Assembly: GCF_030316135.1 (NCBI RefSeq)
Contig: NZ_CP128185.1
Span: 1,426,001 to 1,490,000 of the forward strand
Direction: 5' to 3'
Source of the DNA: Aliiglaciecola sp. LCG003
GTDB lineage: Bacteria > Pseudomonadota > Gammaproteobacteria > Enterobacterales > Alteromonadaceae
Length of the DNA stretch: 64,000 nt
Positions 27,425-36,747 of the stretch are shown piece after piece. The notes below the pieces were generated by a model. The model was given only the letters and a program-made list of their open reading frames with translations. It had not been told where the DNA came from and searched no databases. Position numbers and translations under genes: made by a program. Each line of letters opens with the position of its first letter. Position 1 is the first letter of the stretch.

Positions 27425-27557
27425 GTCCTCAGAGACCGAGGCTTGGCTGGATTGCTTTCGCGAAAACATAAGACGGCTAGCCTTTTTTATATAAAACGAT
27501 GATTTCAATGGCTTTTTAAAAAATCTATTACTCATCAAACTATCAGCAAGTCATATT

Positions 27558-27586
27558 AAAAAATCCGGTTAAAACCGGATTTTTTT
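27558..27586 (-). terminator. Terminator after the DUF885 gene (bidirectional shape)
   Basis: A 13-base perfect inverted repeat (AAAAAATCCGGTT/AACCGGATTTTTT) with a two-base centre. Read leftwards it ends in a T run and lies 24 bases after the DUF885 stop, before the sigma gene. Confidence 0.9.
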
Positions 27587-27609
27587 AATACCTATAAATT
27601 AATTAAAGC

Positions 27610-29466
27610 CTACTTCTGGCTTTCAACCCAAGACTTTATTTTGTTTTCTAATATATTCAACGGCACTGGCCCATCTTTCAATACTTCATCATGGAAACCA
27701 CGGATATCAAATTTATCACCCAATGCTTGCATGGCATATTCACGTAATTCCATAATTTTAAGCTTACCTATCATATAGGCCGTAGCTTGTCCCGGCATAG
27801 CAATATACCGCTCGATAGCTTTTACAGAATCATTTTCAGGGTTGGGTGTATTGTCTACCAAGTATTGAATTGCCTCTTCGCGGCTCCACTTTTTGGCGTG
27901 AATGCCGGTGTCAACCACTAGTCTGCACGCCCGCCATAGCTCCATTGCTAGGCGACCGAAGTCTGAATAAGGGTCTTTGTAAAAGCCCATGTCTTTGGCC
28001 AGCTCTTCACTGTACAAGCCCCAACCTTCGGTGTAAGCCGTAAAGGATACATACTTTTGAAATTCCGGGATCCCTTCTAGTTCTTGCGCAATGGCGCGCT
28101 GCATATGATGGCCTGGAATGCCTTCATGATACGCTAATGCTTCCATTTGGTAAGTGGGCATATCTTGCATAGCATAAAGGTTGGCGTAGTAAATACCTGG
28201 TCGAGTGCCGTCTTTTGATGGGCTCTGATAAAAGGCTTTTCCTGCAGATTTCTCGCGAAATTCTTCAACCCGCTTGACTATCATTCTAGCTTTGGGAGTG
28301 AGCCCGAAATACAGCGGTAATTTGGCTTCCATCTCATCTATCAATGCCTTGGCATCGTCCAGATAAGCTTGGCGACCTTCGTCGCTATTAGCATAATAAA
28401 ACTGCTTGTCGGTACGCATAAATTCGAAGAATTCTTGCAGCGTCCCCTCAAAATTTACCTGTTGCATGATGTCTCGCATTAACGTATGAATACGATCTAC
28501 ATGCTTTAAGCCGATATCATGTACTTGTTGCGCGGTAAAATCTGTTGTGGAGAACCAAGCTAAACGGTTGTTATACCAGTCATCAGCTTGGGGCAAGCGC
28601 CAAACCCCATCTCCTTCGGGGGTCAATGTGCGCTGCAATTCAAGCTCGGCAATTAGGCTTTTATAAGCGGGTAGCACTGACTCTTGCAGTGCGTCTCTTG
28701 CGCTGCTGATCAGTCCGCTTTTTTCAGCATTAGACAGTTCTAATTTATCAACTTTGCTTTTGAAGTCTTGCCAAATTGTGGAATCAGTTGCCGATTCCTC
28801 AAACGGGTTGCCACTGATTACGTTTTGGGATGCCTGGATCATTTGATCATAAGACCATTTTGGCGGGAATACGCCCAATTTCTGACGGATCTTAAGTTGT
28901 TCAATGACTTGTTTAAATAACGGATCCACACCTTGTAGACGAGACACGTAATCTTCAGCGTCTTTAGTGGAATCGACAGAATGAATATTAATTAAAAAGC
29001 TCGGTACTACAGTATGGAATGCTCTGAATTGATGCATTATATAAGTATGGTGACGAAATTCGTCGTTGGCGATCCTGCGCTCAAGATCAACCTTGGCTAT
29101 TTGGATACTCAATTTTTCTTGATCCGAGAGTTTTGATTGATCAAAACTGGCCAAGGTGGCTAGACGGGATTCGCGAATTTCCTGCTCTTCATCACTGCTG
29201 GTTTCACTGATATCGTCCCATTTATCATAATCCCATTTGTAACCAAGGTAGCTTTGGTACAGCGGAGAGCGCTTTAGATCTTGCTCGAAGGCGTCTGCAA
29301 AAAACGCAGCTAACCTTTGGGATTCTGTTTGATTATTTTGCTGGTTAGACGCTTCAGTTACCTGCTGTTGAGGGGTTTGGGTAACATTTTGCTCTTCTGA
29401 TTTAGAACATCCCACCATTGCAAGCGCCATCATGCTAAGGGGGAATAGAACGGCAATTTTTTTCAT
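27610..29466 (-). CDS. DUF885-family lipoprotein, probable metallopeptidase
   Basis: A 618-residue protein of the DUF885 family. The N-terminus is a lipoprotein signal (MKKIAVLFPLSMMALAMVGC) with the lipobox Cys at about 20, followed by a Gln/Asn/Thr-rich linker, so it should be anchored in the envelope. The zinc-binding motif HEGIPGHH near residue 448 (HExxxHH-like) is the signature of this group and resembles M32-type peptidases. The substrate is not known; some relatives appear to be dipeptidyl peptidases. It is a single-gene unit between a terminator and the Bat operon. Confidence 0.85.
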   Translation of the reverse strand: MKKIAVLFPLSMMALAMVGCSKSEEQNVTQTPQQQVTEASNQQNNQTESQRLAAFFADAFEQDLKRSPLYQSYLGYKWDYDKWDDISETSSDEEQEIRESRLATLASFDQSKLSDQEKLSIQIAKVDLERRIANDEFRHHTYIMHQFRAFHTVVPSFLINIHSVDSTKDAEDYVSRLQGVDPLFKQVIEQLKIRQKLGVFPPKWSYDQMIQASQNVISGNPFEESATDSTIWQDFKSKVDKLELSNAEKSGLISSARDALQESVLPAYKSLIAELELQRTLTPEGDGVWRLPQADDWYNNRLAWFSTTDFTAQQVHDIGLKHVDRIHTLMRDIMQQVNFEGTLQEFFEFMRTDKQFYYANSDEGRQAYLDDAKALIDEMEAKLPLYFGLTPKARMIVKRVEEFREKSAGKAFYQSPSKDGTRPGIYYANLYAMQDMPTYQMEALAYHEGIPGHHMQRAIAQELEGIPEFQKYVSFTAYTEGWGLYSEELAKDMGFYKDPYSDFGRLAMELWRACRLVVDTGIHAKKWSREEAIQYLVDNTPNPENDSVKAIERYIAMPGQATAYMIGKLKIMELREYAMQALGDKFDIRGFHDEVLKDGPVPLNILENKIKSWVESQK

Positions 29467-29517
29467 AGTGTATTTTCCTAACGTAATAGCGAAAACTCTA
29501 CCTACATAGTGTTGAGA

Positions 29518-31224
29518 TCAGTAGAGTGGCTGCAAGGTGGCTTTATTATTTTTTTCCAATGCAGATTGTCGGACCCGCTGCAAAACTAGTAAAAGCTTAT
29601 CACTTTTCCAGCGCTTGTCATCTTGGCTAAATTGATCCGCAAACATGGCGTTGATTTCGTGGTCTAGTTCCACGGATGAGATTCTTTGTTGACAAGCTGT
29701 CAATGAAGCACCCGGTGTATGCAATATATGGCTCAGCCAGTGCTGTAAGCTTGGGTATATCAGGTTACTTTGTTGAGTTTTTAAGGCCGTGGTCAAGTTG
29801 CTCCACAGCGCCTTTTCACTTTGTAGTGTCGGGCTCGTATTCGTTGGTGCAACGCTAATTTTCTTGCGACTCATAAACCATAACAGCAGGGTGGCAAGCC
29901 ACACACCCAGTAGTATCCAGCTACTCAAGCTCCAAAACTTGGTCACTTCGACGGTTTCTACTTGGGCAGTAGGAGGTAGCTCTGGTTTATCAGTGGTCAG
30001 AGTATCTTGGTTACTTTGTGGGATAGGGCTTGGTGTAGCAGGATTCACAGCCGCGCCAGGGGTTACCACAATACTTCGCGCAGGCAGCGTTGCATATTCG
30101 GTCGTACCGGTTAGCACATTAAACCATGCAACACTTACTTCAGGGAGCACGTAGTTCCCTGCTTTGCTAGGAATGATAGCAATGTTTTCAACACGCTGAG
30201 CGACCAAATTACCATCTCGCACGACTGTAGTGGTAGCAGGTTGGTCGGGATAAACTTTAAAATCCGGTGGATAACGGCCAATAATTTCTGGCAGCTGTTC
30301 TTCAGCCACGCCTAATACAGATAAGGTCAAAGTTCGAGTAATCGGCTCGCCCGCTTTTATCTCAGCTAAATCAGGCTGCCATTCTTCGTTTAGTTGAACA
30401 TATTCACTGGGTAGCCAATGTTCGGTCACGGTTGAGGGGATGGCTTTAACATCTAGGGTAATATCAGGCGTAACCCGATTAATAGGTTTCGTTTGGTTGA
30501 AGTAGCTAAAACTGTCGCGACTCTTATCAATCACTTCACCCTCAAACAAAGGCCCTTTAATGACTACTTGGCCACTGCTTTGGGGAATGATCCCATAGTT
30601 ACGTTCAATGATTCGATAGCGCTGACCATCTACAATATCGGTATAATCGCGGTCTTTCCCCAAGGGGCGTATATTGGCATTTTGTAAAACAGGCTCCGCC
30701 ATACTGCCTCGTTGCAAATCAATCGCAAGGTGAATTCGAACCGTATATTTAACTAACTGCTGCACGTATGGCTGTTTGACATCCACTTCGGCGGTAATGA
30801 ATGCTTCTCGCGCTTTTGCTGGACTAGCCGCGGAAGTGGGTAATACTCTTATTTTAATTGGTTCAGAGCTTTGGCCGCCAACGGTGAACGCTGGGATATC
30901 AAGGACTCCTTCTGTACGGGGAATTAAGATAGTCGTCCAGGTGGTGGATCGCGTAGTATCAAAGTTGACCACCCGAGTTTGACTGCTAACAGAGGTTCGG
31001 CCTACTACAAAGTCATCATTGAGAATATCGGCATTAAAGGCATTTTGCTCAATGCTGCCCATGGCAGTTACGGTTAACACGATAGATTCGTCAGCCATTA
31101 CTGGATTTTTATCAACCCGAGCACTGAGCGCGCTAACCTGCGCCGTGGCGCTTTGAATAAGCGCAGAGGTGATGATTAATGTCAACGAAAGACGCTGAAG
31201 AGTATTATAAAAAGAGTGTAGCAT
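29518..31224 (-). CDS. batD: BatD-family envelope protein
   Basis: A 568-residue protein with an N-terminal signal sequence, a long beta-rich periplasmic BatD region (about 30-400) and one C-terminal membrane helix near 435-455 (WILLGVWLATLLLWFMS) with a cytoplasmic helical tail. I choose the ATG at 31224, preceded by GAGGAA; it shares one base with the batB stop. BatD is the last gene of MoxR/VWA operons (Bacteroides aerotolerance) in gammaproteobacteria. Its biochemical function is unclear; it probably forms a membrane complex with BatA and BatB. Confidence 0.88.
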   Translation of the reverse strand: MLHSFYNTLQRLSLTLIITSALIQSATAQVSALSARVDKNPVMADESIVLTVTAMGSIEQNAFNADILNDDFVVGRTSVSSQTRVVNFDTTRSTTWTTILIPRTEGVLDIPAFTVGGQSSEPIKIRVLPTSAASPAKAREAFITAEVDVKQPYVQQLVKYTVRIHLAIDLQRGSMAEPVLQNANIRPLGKDRDYTDIVDGQRYRIIERNYGIIPQSSGQVVIKGPLFEGEVIDKSRDSFSYFNQTKPINRVTPDITLDVKAIPSTVTEHWLPSEYVQLNEEWQPDLAEIKAGEPITRTLTLSVLGVAEEQLPEIIGRYPPDFKVYPDQPATTTVVRDGNLVAQRVENIAIIPSKAGNYVLPEVSVAWFNVLTGTTEYATLPARSIVVTPGAAVNPATPSPIPQSNQDTLTTDKPELPPTAQVETVEVTKFWSLSSWILLGVWLATLLLWFMSRKKISVAPTNTSPTLQSEKALWSNLTTALKTQQSNLIYPSLQHWLSHILHTPGASLTACQQRISSVELDHEINAMFADQFSQDDKRWKSDKLLLVLQRVRQSALEKNNKATLQPLY

Positions 31225-33089
31225 TACCAATTCCTCTTTGACTGGCTAGGGGAGCGATTGGCTCGACGTTGACGATTTTCTAACATCATTTTACGTTTTA
31301 ATAAGAAAGCCGGGTCATCTGGTACACGATTCAACAGATTTTGCATTCGTTGCATTTGTTCTCTTTGCTCGTCGGTTAAAGGTTCCTCAGACTCTTGAGC
31401 CTGTTGCGCCTGGGCTTGTTGTTCTTGCTCTTCCTCTTCCTGCTGCTCATTCTGTGACTGCTCGTCTTGAGGTGTTTGCTCAGAAGGTTTGGGCTGGTCT
31501 TCAGACGCAGATTCTTGTTCATCTTGCTGTTGGCTATTTTGTTGACTGTCATTTTGCTGTGGGTCTGATTGTTGTTGTTGACTGTCATCTTGCTGCTGAT
31601 CAGATTGTTGCTGTTGGTCCTGATCCTGTTGATCGCTTTGATCTTGATCCGAAGACTGATTTTCATCTGTTTGTTGATTTTGCTCAGATTGTTGTTGCTG
31701 CTGTTCCTGTTGTTGTTTGAGTTCTTCAATCAACGCCTTATTTTGTGCGGCATCACTGTGATTTGGTTGCTGATCTAGCACTTTGGAGTAGGCTTGCAGC
31801 GCTTGATCTAACTCGCCTAGCTGAGCTAATGCATTACCTTGGTTATACAAGGCTTCGACGCTGTCTGATTGGCGGAATGCGTCCAAGGCTCCGCTAAAAT
31901 CACCACTGCGATATAATGCTCCACCTTTCCATATGGGATTATCAAATTGTGCAGCAGCGTCTTCGAATTCATCTTGTTGAAATGAAGATAAGCCTTTTTG
32001 ATCATTGTTTTTAAATAACTCTTGGATATCAAATGCCAGAGCAGGGCGGGGCAACAACATTCCCCCAAATAGCGTTAACACCATAACTGTCAGATAACCC
32101 CGTCTAAAAGATAGAGCGGCGATGGGCAACAAAATGAGCAATAAATAGGGGCCTGCTTCATACCATTTATCGCCAAACTCATCTTTCGATTGCTGTTGGG
32201 AATCGGTTTCCGTTGCGGTCAAACTTTGTTCAGTTAAGCGTTTAATGTCGCTGTCATCGGCGCTGATATTGCTATATCGCCCGTTACTTTTGGTGGCCAA
32301 GCCGGCTAAAATCCCCTTGTCCATTTTAGGGATGACGATAGCGCCACGATTGTCTTTTAAAAAGTCGCCGTCGAGTAATTGAATCGGAGCACCCTCTTCA
32401 GTGCCGACGCCCAAAATTGAGACGCGATAGGGTAAGGCTGCGATGAACTTGTTCAGCTCGGCCAATTGGGCCATTTCTACTCCATCAGTGATCCAGAATA
32501 TTTCACCATCCAAGAAACCTGCATTTTGTAATAAGCCAGCAGCCCGTTTTAGCCCCAAATAGGGTTCACTGCCCGCAACAGGCATAATTTCGGGAGACAA
32601 GCTTGGCAGCAGGGTTGTTAAATTTTGTGCATCGGAACTAAGAGGACTAATAGTAAATGCATCCCCGGCATAGGCGACTAAGCCTACATCCCCTTCAGCA
32701 ATTTGGTTAATCAGATCTATGGCTTTGAATTTGGCTCTGGTCAATCTATCTGGCTTGATATCGGTGGAGCGCATCGACATCGACATATCCAATAAGACGA
32801 CTTTGCCGCTATTCAATTGATAAACTGGCTGAGGAAGTTGTTGCCAGGTTGGACCGGCTAACGCCGTTATCGCCATTAACCCTGCAATTGCCATAAGCAG
32901 TAGCGAGAGACGCTGAGTCGGTTGACTTTTACTACCAACCAAATGCTGATACAAATGTGGCGCTAACACGCCTTGCCAACCAGATTGCTGGCGTTTTATT
33001 CGTCGACTTGCGAATAAAATAATCAGCAATGGAATAATACTCAAAAACCATTCTGGTCGTAAAAAATGGAAGTTGGCTACGTCAATCAT
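31224..33089 (-). CDS. batB: VWA-TPR protein BatB (BatB/BatC fusion) with Gln-rich tail
   Basis: A 621-residue membrane protein. Two N-terminal membrane helices flank a short loop; a von Willebrand A domain follows (about 90-285) with the MIDAS metal motif DMSMS. A third helix lies near 310-345, then TPR repeats (about 355-455, ALYNQGNALAQLGELDQAL) and a low-complexity tail of Gln, Asp, Ser and Glu (about 455-590, bases 31320-31725). In other bacteria the VWA and TPR parts are separate BatB and BatC proteins. It overlaps batA by four bases. The poly-Gln region reflects repeated CAA/CAG codons. Confidence 0.88.
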   Translation of the reverse strand: MIDVANFHFLRPEWFLSIIPLLIILFASRRIKRQQSGWQGVLAPHLYQHLVGSKSQPTQRLSLLLMAIAGLMAITALAGPTWQQLPQPVYQLNSGKVVLLDMSMSMRSTDIKPDRLTRAKFKAIDLINQIAEGDVGLVAYAGDAFTISPLSSDAQNLTTLLPSLSPEIMPVAGSEPYLGLKRAAGLLQNAGFLDGEIFWITDGVEMAQLAELNKFIAALPYRVSILGVGTEEGAPIQLLDGDFLKDNRGAIVIPKMDKGILAGLATKSNGRYSNISADDSDIKRLTEQSLTATETDSQQQSKDEFGDKWYEAGPYLLLILLPIAALSFRRGYLTVMVLTLFGGMLLPRPALAFDIQELFKNNDQKGLSSFQQDEFEDAAAQFDNPIWKGGALYRSGDFSGALDAFRQSDSVEALYNQGNALAQLGELDQALQAYSKVLDQQPNHSDAAQNKALIEELKQQQEQQQQQSEQNQQTDENQSSDQDQSDQQDQDQQQQSDQQQDDSQQQQSDPQQNDSQQNSQQQDEQESASEDQPKPSEQTPQDEQSQNEQQEEEEQEQQAQAQQAQESEEPLTDEQREQMQRMQNLLNRVPDDPAFLLKRKMMLENRQRRANRSPSQSKRNW

Positions 33090-34090
33090 GATGACTTCCT
33101 GTTAAACATTTGAGCGGCCCAATTCAATATTGGTGCACTGGCTATCAGCGCACTGAGGAATAAGGCCAACGCGAGTGGATAATAATACAGTGCTTGTAGC
33201 GGGCGCATCTGTCGACTTTCTCGCTCTATGGGCTCCAAGGCATCCAATATGCTATAGATTTGCTGCAATGCCTGGGTGTCCTTTGCCCTGAAATATTGGC
33301 CGCCAGTGGATTCAGCCAGTTCAGTCAGCATGTCTTCATCAAGTTCTCTAGATGGATTTTGTGTGCGTAAGCCGAAAAAACCTTGGGTGATCATCGAATC
33401 TGCGCCTACTCCTATGGTGTAGACAGTAACGCCATCATTGATAGCCAACTCATTGGCTTGTTGAGGGGTAATATTACCTGCAGTATTTTGACCATCGGTT
33501 AATAAAATCACTACTTTGTTGGATTCACTTTTGGTTTGGAAACGTTTAATAGATAACCCTATAGCATCGCCAATGGCAGTTTGTTCACCCACCAGGCCTA
33601 TCTGACTTTCCTTCAACAACTGCTCAACGGTGGCTCTGTCATAGGTCAGCGGAGCTTGTAAATAAGCGGTGTCAGCAAAGAGTATTAAACCCAATCGATC
33701 GCCTACGCGCCGTGCAATAAAATCGCCAAGAACCTTTTTTATCATGACTAAGCGATTGACCCGACGGCCATTTATTTCCATATCTTCTTGATTCATACTG
33801 CCGGACAAATCAACCGCTAACATTAAATCTCGACCTTGAGTAGGAATACTCACAGGATCGCCCAACCACTGAGGTCTTGCACTGGCGATGACCAAACTAC
33901 ACCAAGCAACTATGGCCAGTACCAATAGAACTTTGTTCGGTCCTGTTTTTTGATTTGTGGTCTGCATATCTGCAGTTAAAGACGGCACTCGCAACGCGGC
34001 ACCGCTGTGCCGTGGTTTTCGTGGCAATAAAAGTACTAACAACGGCAGCGGTAGTGCCAGTAAAACCCACCACCAGGCAAATTCAAACAT
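33086..34090 (-). CDS. batA: VWA-domain membrane protein BatA
   Basis: A 334-residue protein with two N-terminal membrane helices, a VWA domain (about 85-290) with an intact MIDAS (DLSGSMNQEDM, then the Thr and Asp positions) and a C-terminal helix (YYPLALALFLSALIASAPIL). It is expected to present its metal-binding domain to the periplasm and act with MoxR. It overlaps the DUF4381 gene by eight bases and batB by four, so the operon is translated as a unit. Confidence 0.9.
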   Translation of the reverse strand: MFEFAWWWVLLALPLPLLVLLLPRKPRHSGAALRVPSLTADMQTTNQKTGPNKVLLVLAIVAWCSLVIASARPQWLGDPVSIPTQGRDLMLAVDLSGSMNQEDMEINGRRVNRLVMIKKVLGDFIARRVGDRLGLILFADTAYLQAPLTYDRATVEQLLKESQIGLVGEQTAIGDAIGLSIKRFQTKSESNKVVILLTDGQNTAGNITPQQANELAINDGVTVYTIGVGADSMITQGFFGLRTQNPSRELDEDMLTELAESTGGQYFRAKDTQALQQIYSILDALEPIERESRQMRPLQALYYYPLALALFLSALIASAPILNWAAQMFNRKSS

Positions 34091-34592
34091 TATTCGCCTC
34101 CGTTAAATCCTTGTTTTTCATCCGCGACTTCACAGGCGGGAGCGCATACTTTAACCAATTCTTCGCTTGCTCGATGGTAGGGGCAAAGGCCAAATTGGCA
34201 TCTACAACAAAGGCACCAAGCAGCACGGGTTGATATTGTTGCTTAAATTTTTGTTGGCGACCTTTGGGAAGCTGTTGGACTAAAAATGCTAACCACTGCT
34301 CTGAGTGCAATGCTGCCACTTGCTCCGCGGCAAAGTAACTCAGGGCTGCCCGTTTTAACACGCTGTTCATTTGGTTTAACCAATCTGGGTCGGTGGAGCG
34401 AATAGCTGCGAGCGCTTGTAAGGCGGCTTTTTGACTTTTTCGCCGTTGAATATAACGACTACTGAATACGATTAAAGCGATCAGCAACAGGGTTGCTGCG
34501 GCAATGACCAACCACCAGCCTATTGCTAGGGGCCAAATGCTAGCGTCTGGGGGCAAATGGATGTCATTAAGCTGTTCAAGAGGATTATTCAT
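34083..34592 (-). CDS. DUF4381 membrane protein of the MoxR/Bat operon
   Basis: A 169-residue protein with a membrane helix at about 20-45 (WPLAIGWWLVIAAATLLLIA) and a basic cytoplasmic domain. The opening PLEQLNDIHLPPDASIWPLA is the characteristic DUF4381 pattern. It is regularly found between the DUF58 and VWA genes of this operon type. Its function is unknown; it overlaps both neighbours (four and eight bases). Confidence 0.88.
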   Translation of the reverse strand: MNNPLEQLNDIHLPPDASIWPLAIGWWLVIAAATLLLIALIVFSSRYIQRRKSQKAALQALAAIRSTDPDWLNQMNSVLKRAALSYFAAEQVAALHSEQWLAFLVQQLPKGRQQKFKQQYQPVLLGAFVVDANLAFAPTIEQAKNWLKYALPPVKSRMKNKDLTEANNV

Positions 34593-35536
34593 TTCCTTAT
34601 TCCCCTTCTACCGTCTAGTTGTTGCTCCAAGGACAAACCGGCGTTTATCGGAAATACTTGTGCATGGCACTGCCGCAATACTTGAGATATCTGCTCAAAT
34701 TGACGTTGATGAGAATCTTTATAGCGCTGGGAGACTGACTTTTCACCTAACACTAACGTTTGTTGATTTATATTGTCGGTCAACTCAACGACCTGTTTGG
34801 TTTTAACCGCAGGCAACTCGTGTTCGAAGGGATCTGAGATCGAATAGGCAATAATCTCACTATGTCGGCCAATACGACTAAGATGTTGTTTGGCGACCTC
34901 ATCCAACTGCTGAAAATCACTTAAAACAAAAACTAGACTGCCTGGGTGAGCTAAACGTCTAAGTCGAGCGCAAGCATCTGAAAAACGAAACTCGCCGGCG
35001 TCTGTTTGGGTTGGTTGATGTATATCAATCAATCCATGTAATAAAGACAGTACCGCTTTTTGCCGTGTCATGGGTTTGAATTCTAGATGGCGATGTTGGT
35101 TGTAAATTAAGCCACCGATACGGTCACCCCGTTGACGGGCTGCCCATGCGGTCAGTGCTGCAAGATGAGCTGCCTGAACCGACTTATACAGTAATTGAGT
35201 GCCAAAATGCATGGACGCAGACAGGTCAGCCAGAATAAAAATTGGCCGCTCTTTTTCCTCCCGATATAACTTAGTATGGGTCTTCCCTGAGCGGGCCGTT
35301 ACGCGCCAATCTATGGCACGAATATCATCACCGGGCTGATAATGCCTAGCTTCGTCGAATTCCATGCCTCGACCTTTGGTTTTAGCCAAATAGCTGCCAG
35401 CCAACTTTGATTGGATAGTCTTTTGAGGAGACAAGTTTAGTAAGCTGGTTTTTGCCTGATAATAAAGTAATTGCTTTATATCCAGCGAAACCCCATCGGT
35501 ATGTAAACGGCTAAGCCAATTAACTACATCATACAT
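34589..35536 (-). CDS. DUF58-domain protein of the MoxR/Bat operon
   Basis: A 315-residue protein with the DUF58 signature GRGMEFDEARHYQPGDDIRA and IDWRVTARSG, and a VWA-like core with DLSASM. I use the ATG at 35536 (MYDVVNWLSRL), seven bases after the moxR stop; the longest frame starts at 35593 inside moxR. DUF58 proteins are linked to MoxR ATPases in nearly all genomes that have them; the molecular role is not settled. Confidence 0.88.
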   Translation of the reverse strand: MYDVVNWLSRLHTDGVSLDIKQLLYYQAKTSLLNLSPQKTIQSKLAGSYLAKTKGRGMEFDEARHYQPGDDIRAIDWRVTARSGKTHTKLYREEKERPIFILADLSASMHFGTQLLYKSVQAAHLAALTAWAARQRGDRIGGLIYNQHRHLEFKPMTRQKAVLSLLHGLIDIHQPTQTDAGEFRFSDACARLRRLAHPGSLVFVLSDFQQLDEVAKQHLSRIGRHSEIIAYSISDPFEHELPAVKTKQVVELTDNINQQTLVLGEKSVSQRYKDSHQRQFEQISQVLRQCHAQVFPINAGLSLEQQLDGRRGIRK

Positions 35537-35543
35537 AGCAATT

Positions 35544-36500
35544 CTATGGTACGGGTACAAGTTGTAAAATACGGTCAAGCAGTTGATTGGCACTTACGCC
35601 TTCTGCTTCGGCCTCATAACTTAACAATATTCGATGTCGTAAAACGTTATGGAAAATCGCCTGAATATTGTCCGGTCCAACAAAGTCTCTGCCCATCAGC
35701 CAAGCGTGAGCCCGGGCACATTTGTCTAGTGCGATTGTGGCTCTGGGACTGGCGCCGAATTCTATCCAACTGGCCAAACTTGCATCATATTTTTCTGGGC
35801 TGCGGGTGGCGATAATTAGCTCAACTAAGTATTTTTCTAAGGATTCGGCCAGATGAATTTGCAGCACTTCTTCGCGTGCCGCGAAAATTTCAGCTTGAGG
35901 AATCGAAGGGGTAACAATATTTTGCTGATTAATTGCTTCGTCGCGGGTTAGACGCAAAATCTCAAGTTCGGTTTCAGCCCCAGGATAGTCAATCTCCAGA
36001 TGCATTAGGAAACGATCGAGTTGTGCTTCCGGTAATGGATAAGTGCCTTCTTGTTCAATCGGGTTTTGAGTGGCCATGACCAAGAACAGTTCAGATAAGG
36101 GGTAGGTTTTATTGCCAACTGTGATTTGACGTTCGGCCATCGCCTCTAACAGTGCCGACTGGACTTTTGCTGGGGCGCGATTAATTTCATCAGCCAATAC
36201 CAAATTATGAAACAGCGGACCTTTTTGAAATACAAACTCACCGGTTTCTGGCCGGTAAATATCGGTGCCTGTTAAATCCGCAGGCAACAAGTCAGGGGTA
36301 AATTGAACCCGATGAAAATCACCTTCTAAGCCATGGGCTAGGGCGTTAACTGCACGGGTCTTAGCTAGCCCTGGGGGGCCTTCTACTAACAAATGGCCAT
36401 TGGCCAGCAAGGCAATCATGATATTGTGGGTGAGATTACTTTGACCTAGAACCTGTGAATCAAGATAGGCTTGCAATTGTTTGAATTTTTCTACTGCCAT
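35544..36500 (-). CDS. MoxR-family AAA+ ATPase
   Basis: A 318-residue AAA+ protein. Walker A is GPPGLAKTRAV, Walker B is LADEINRAP followed by KVQSALLEAMAERQ, and sensor 1 is VMATQNPIEQEGTYPLPEAQ. MoxR proteins act as chaperones that mature or insert cofactors in partner proteins through VWA-domain partners. It is the first gene of the leftward operon moxR-DUF58-DUF4381-batA-batB-batD. A near-palindrome (GGTG...CACC around 36525-36543) lies just upstream and may be regulatory. Confidence 0.93.
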   Translation of the reverse strand: MAVEKFKQLQAYLDSQVLGQSNLTHNIMIALLANGHLLVEGPPGLAKTRAVNALAHGLEGDFHRVQFTPDLLPADLTGTDIYRPETGEFVFQKGPLFHNLVLADEINRAPAKVQSALLEAMAERQITVGNKTYPLSELFLVMATQNPIEQEGTYPLPEAQLDRFLMHLEIDYPGAETELEILRLTRDEAINQQNIVTPSIPQAEIFAAREEVLQIHLAESLEKYLVELIIATRSPEKYDASLASWIEFGASPRATIALDKCARAHAWLMGRDFVGPDNIQAIFHNVLRHRILLSYEAEAEGVSANQLLDRILQLVPVP

Positions 36501-36668
36501 TAATCTTCCTAGCTGTATTTAAGTGGTGTTTTTAAAAAGCACCTTAGTGACAATAAAAAGCTATATTGGGTTCCCTTGAAGAAACACAATGTTACAAATC
36601 GGCTTATTTTGTCTTTAAATTGGGCTCACACTTTATTCAAAGCGAAAAGTTGATATGTTAACTAGAAT

Positions 36669-36696
36669 TTGAATTTTCTAGCACAGTCTGTACAAT
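36669..36696 (+). promoter_or_regulatory. Probable sigma-70 promoter of fadIJ
   Basis: TTGAAT (36669-36674) and TACAAT (36691-36696, 5 of 6) are 16 bases apart, predicting a start near 36703, 45 bases before the fadI ATG. Confidence 0.6.
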
Positions 36697-36708
36697 CCAC
36701 CTATTACT

Positions 36709-36723
36709 AGAGGTCAGACCACT
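36709..36723 (+). promoter_or_regulatory. FadR-like operator of fadIJ
   Basis: The 15-base dyad AG-n-GGTC-n-GACC-n-CT is perfectly symmetric and its core GGTCnGACC is the core of the E. coli FadR operator. It covers about +7 to +21 from the predicted start, the same place as the E. coli fadBA site. Binding would repress fadIJ when long-chain acyl-CoA is scarce. No regulator gene is in the window. Confidence 0.6.
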
Positions 36724-36747
36724 CTGACGATAACATGAGGACAGATA

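Noticed and set aside
27425-27538. N-terminal extension of the ECF sigma factor
   Set aside because: The 38 Lys/Ser-rich residues have no ribosome binding site and lie before the family's usual start. Kept open, since the frame is uninterrupted.
31454-31778. Open frames on the plus strand opposite BatB, rich in Leu and Val
   Set aside because: They arise from the complement of the CAA/CAG/GAT repeats in batB, have no ribosome binding site and overlap a clear gene.
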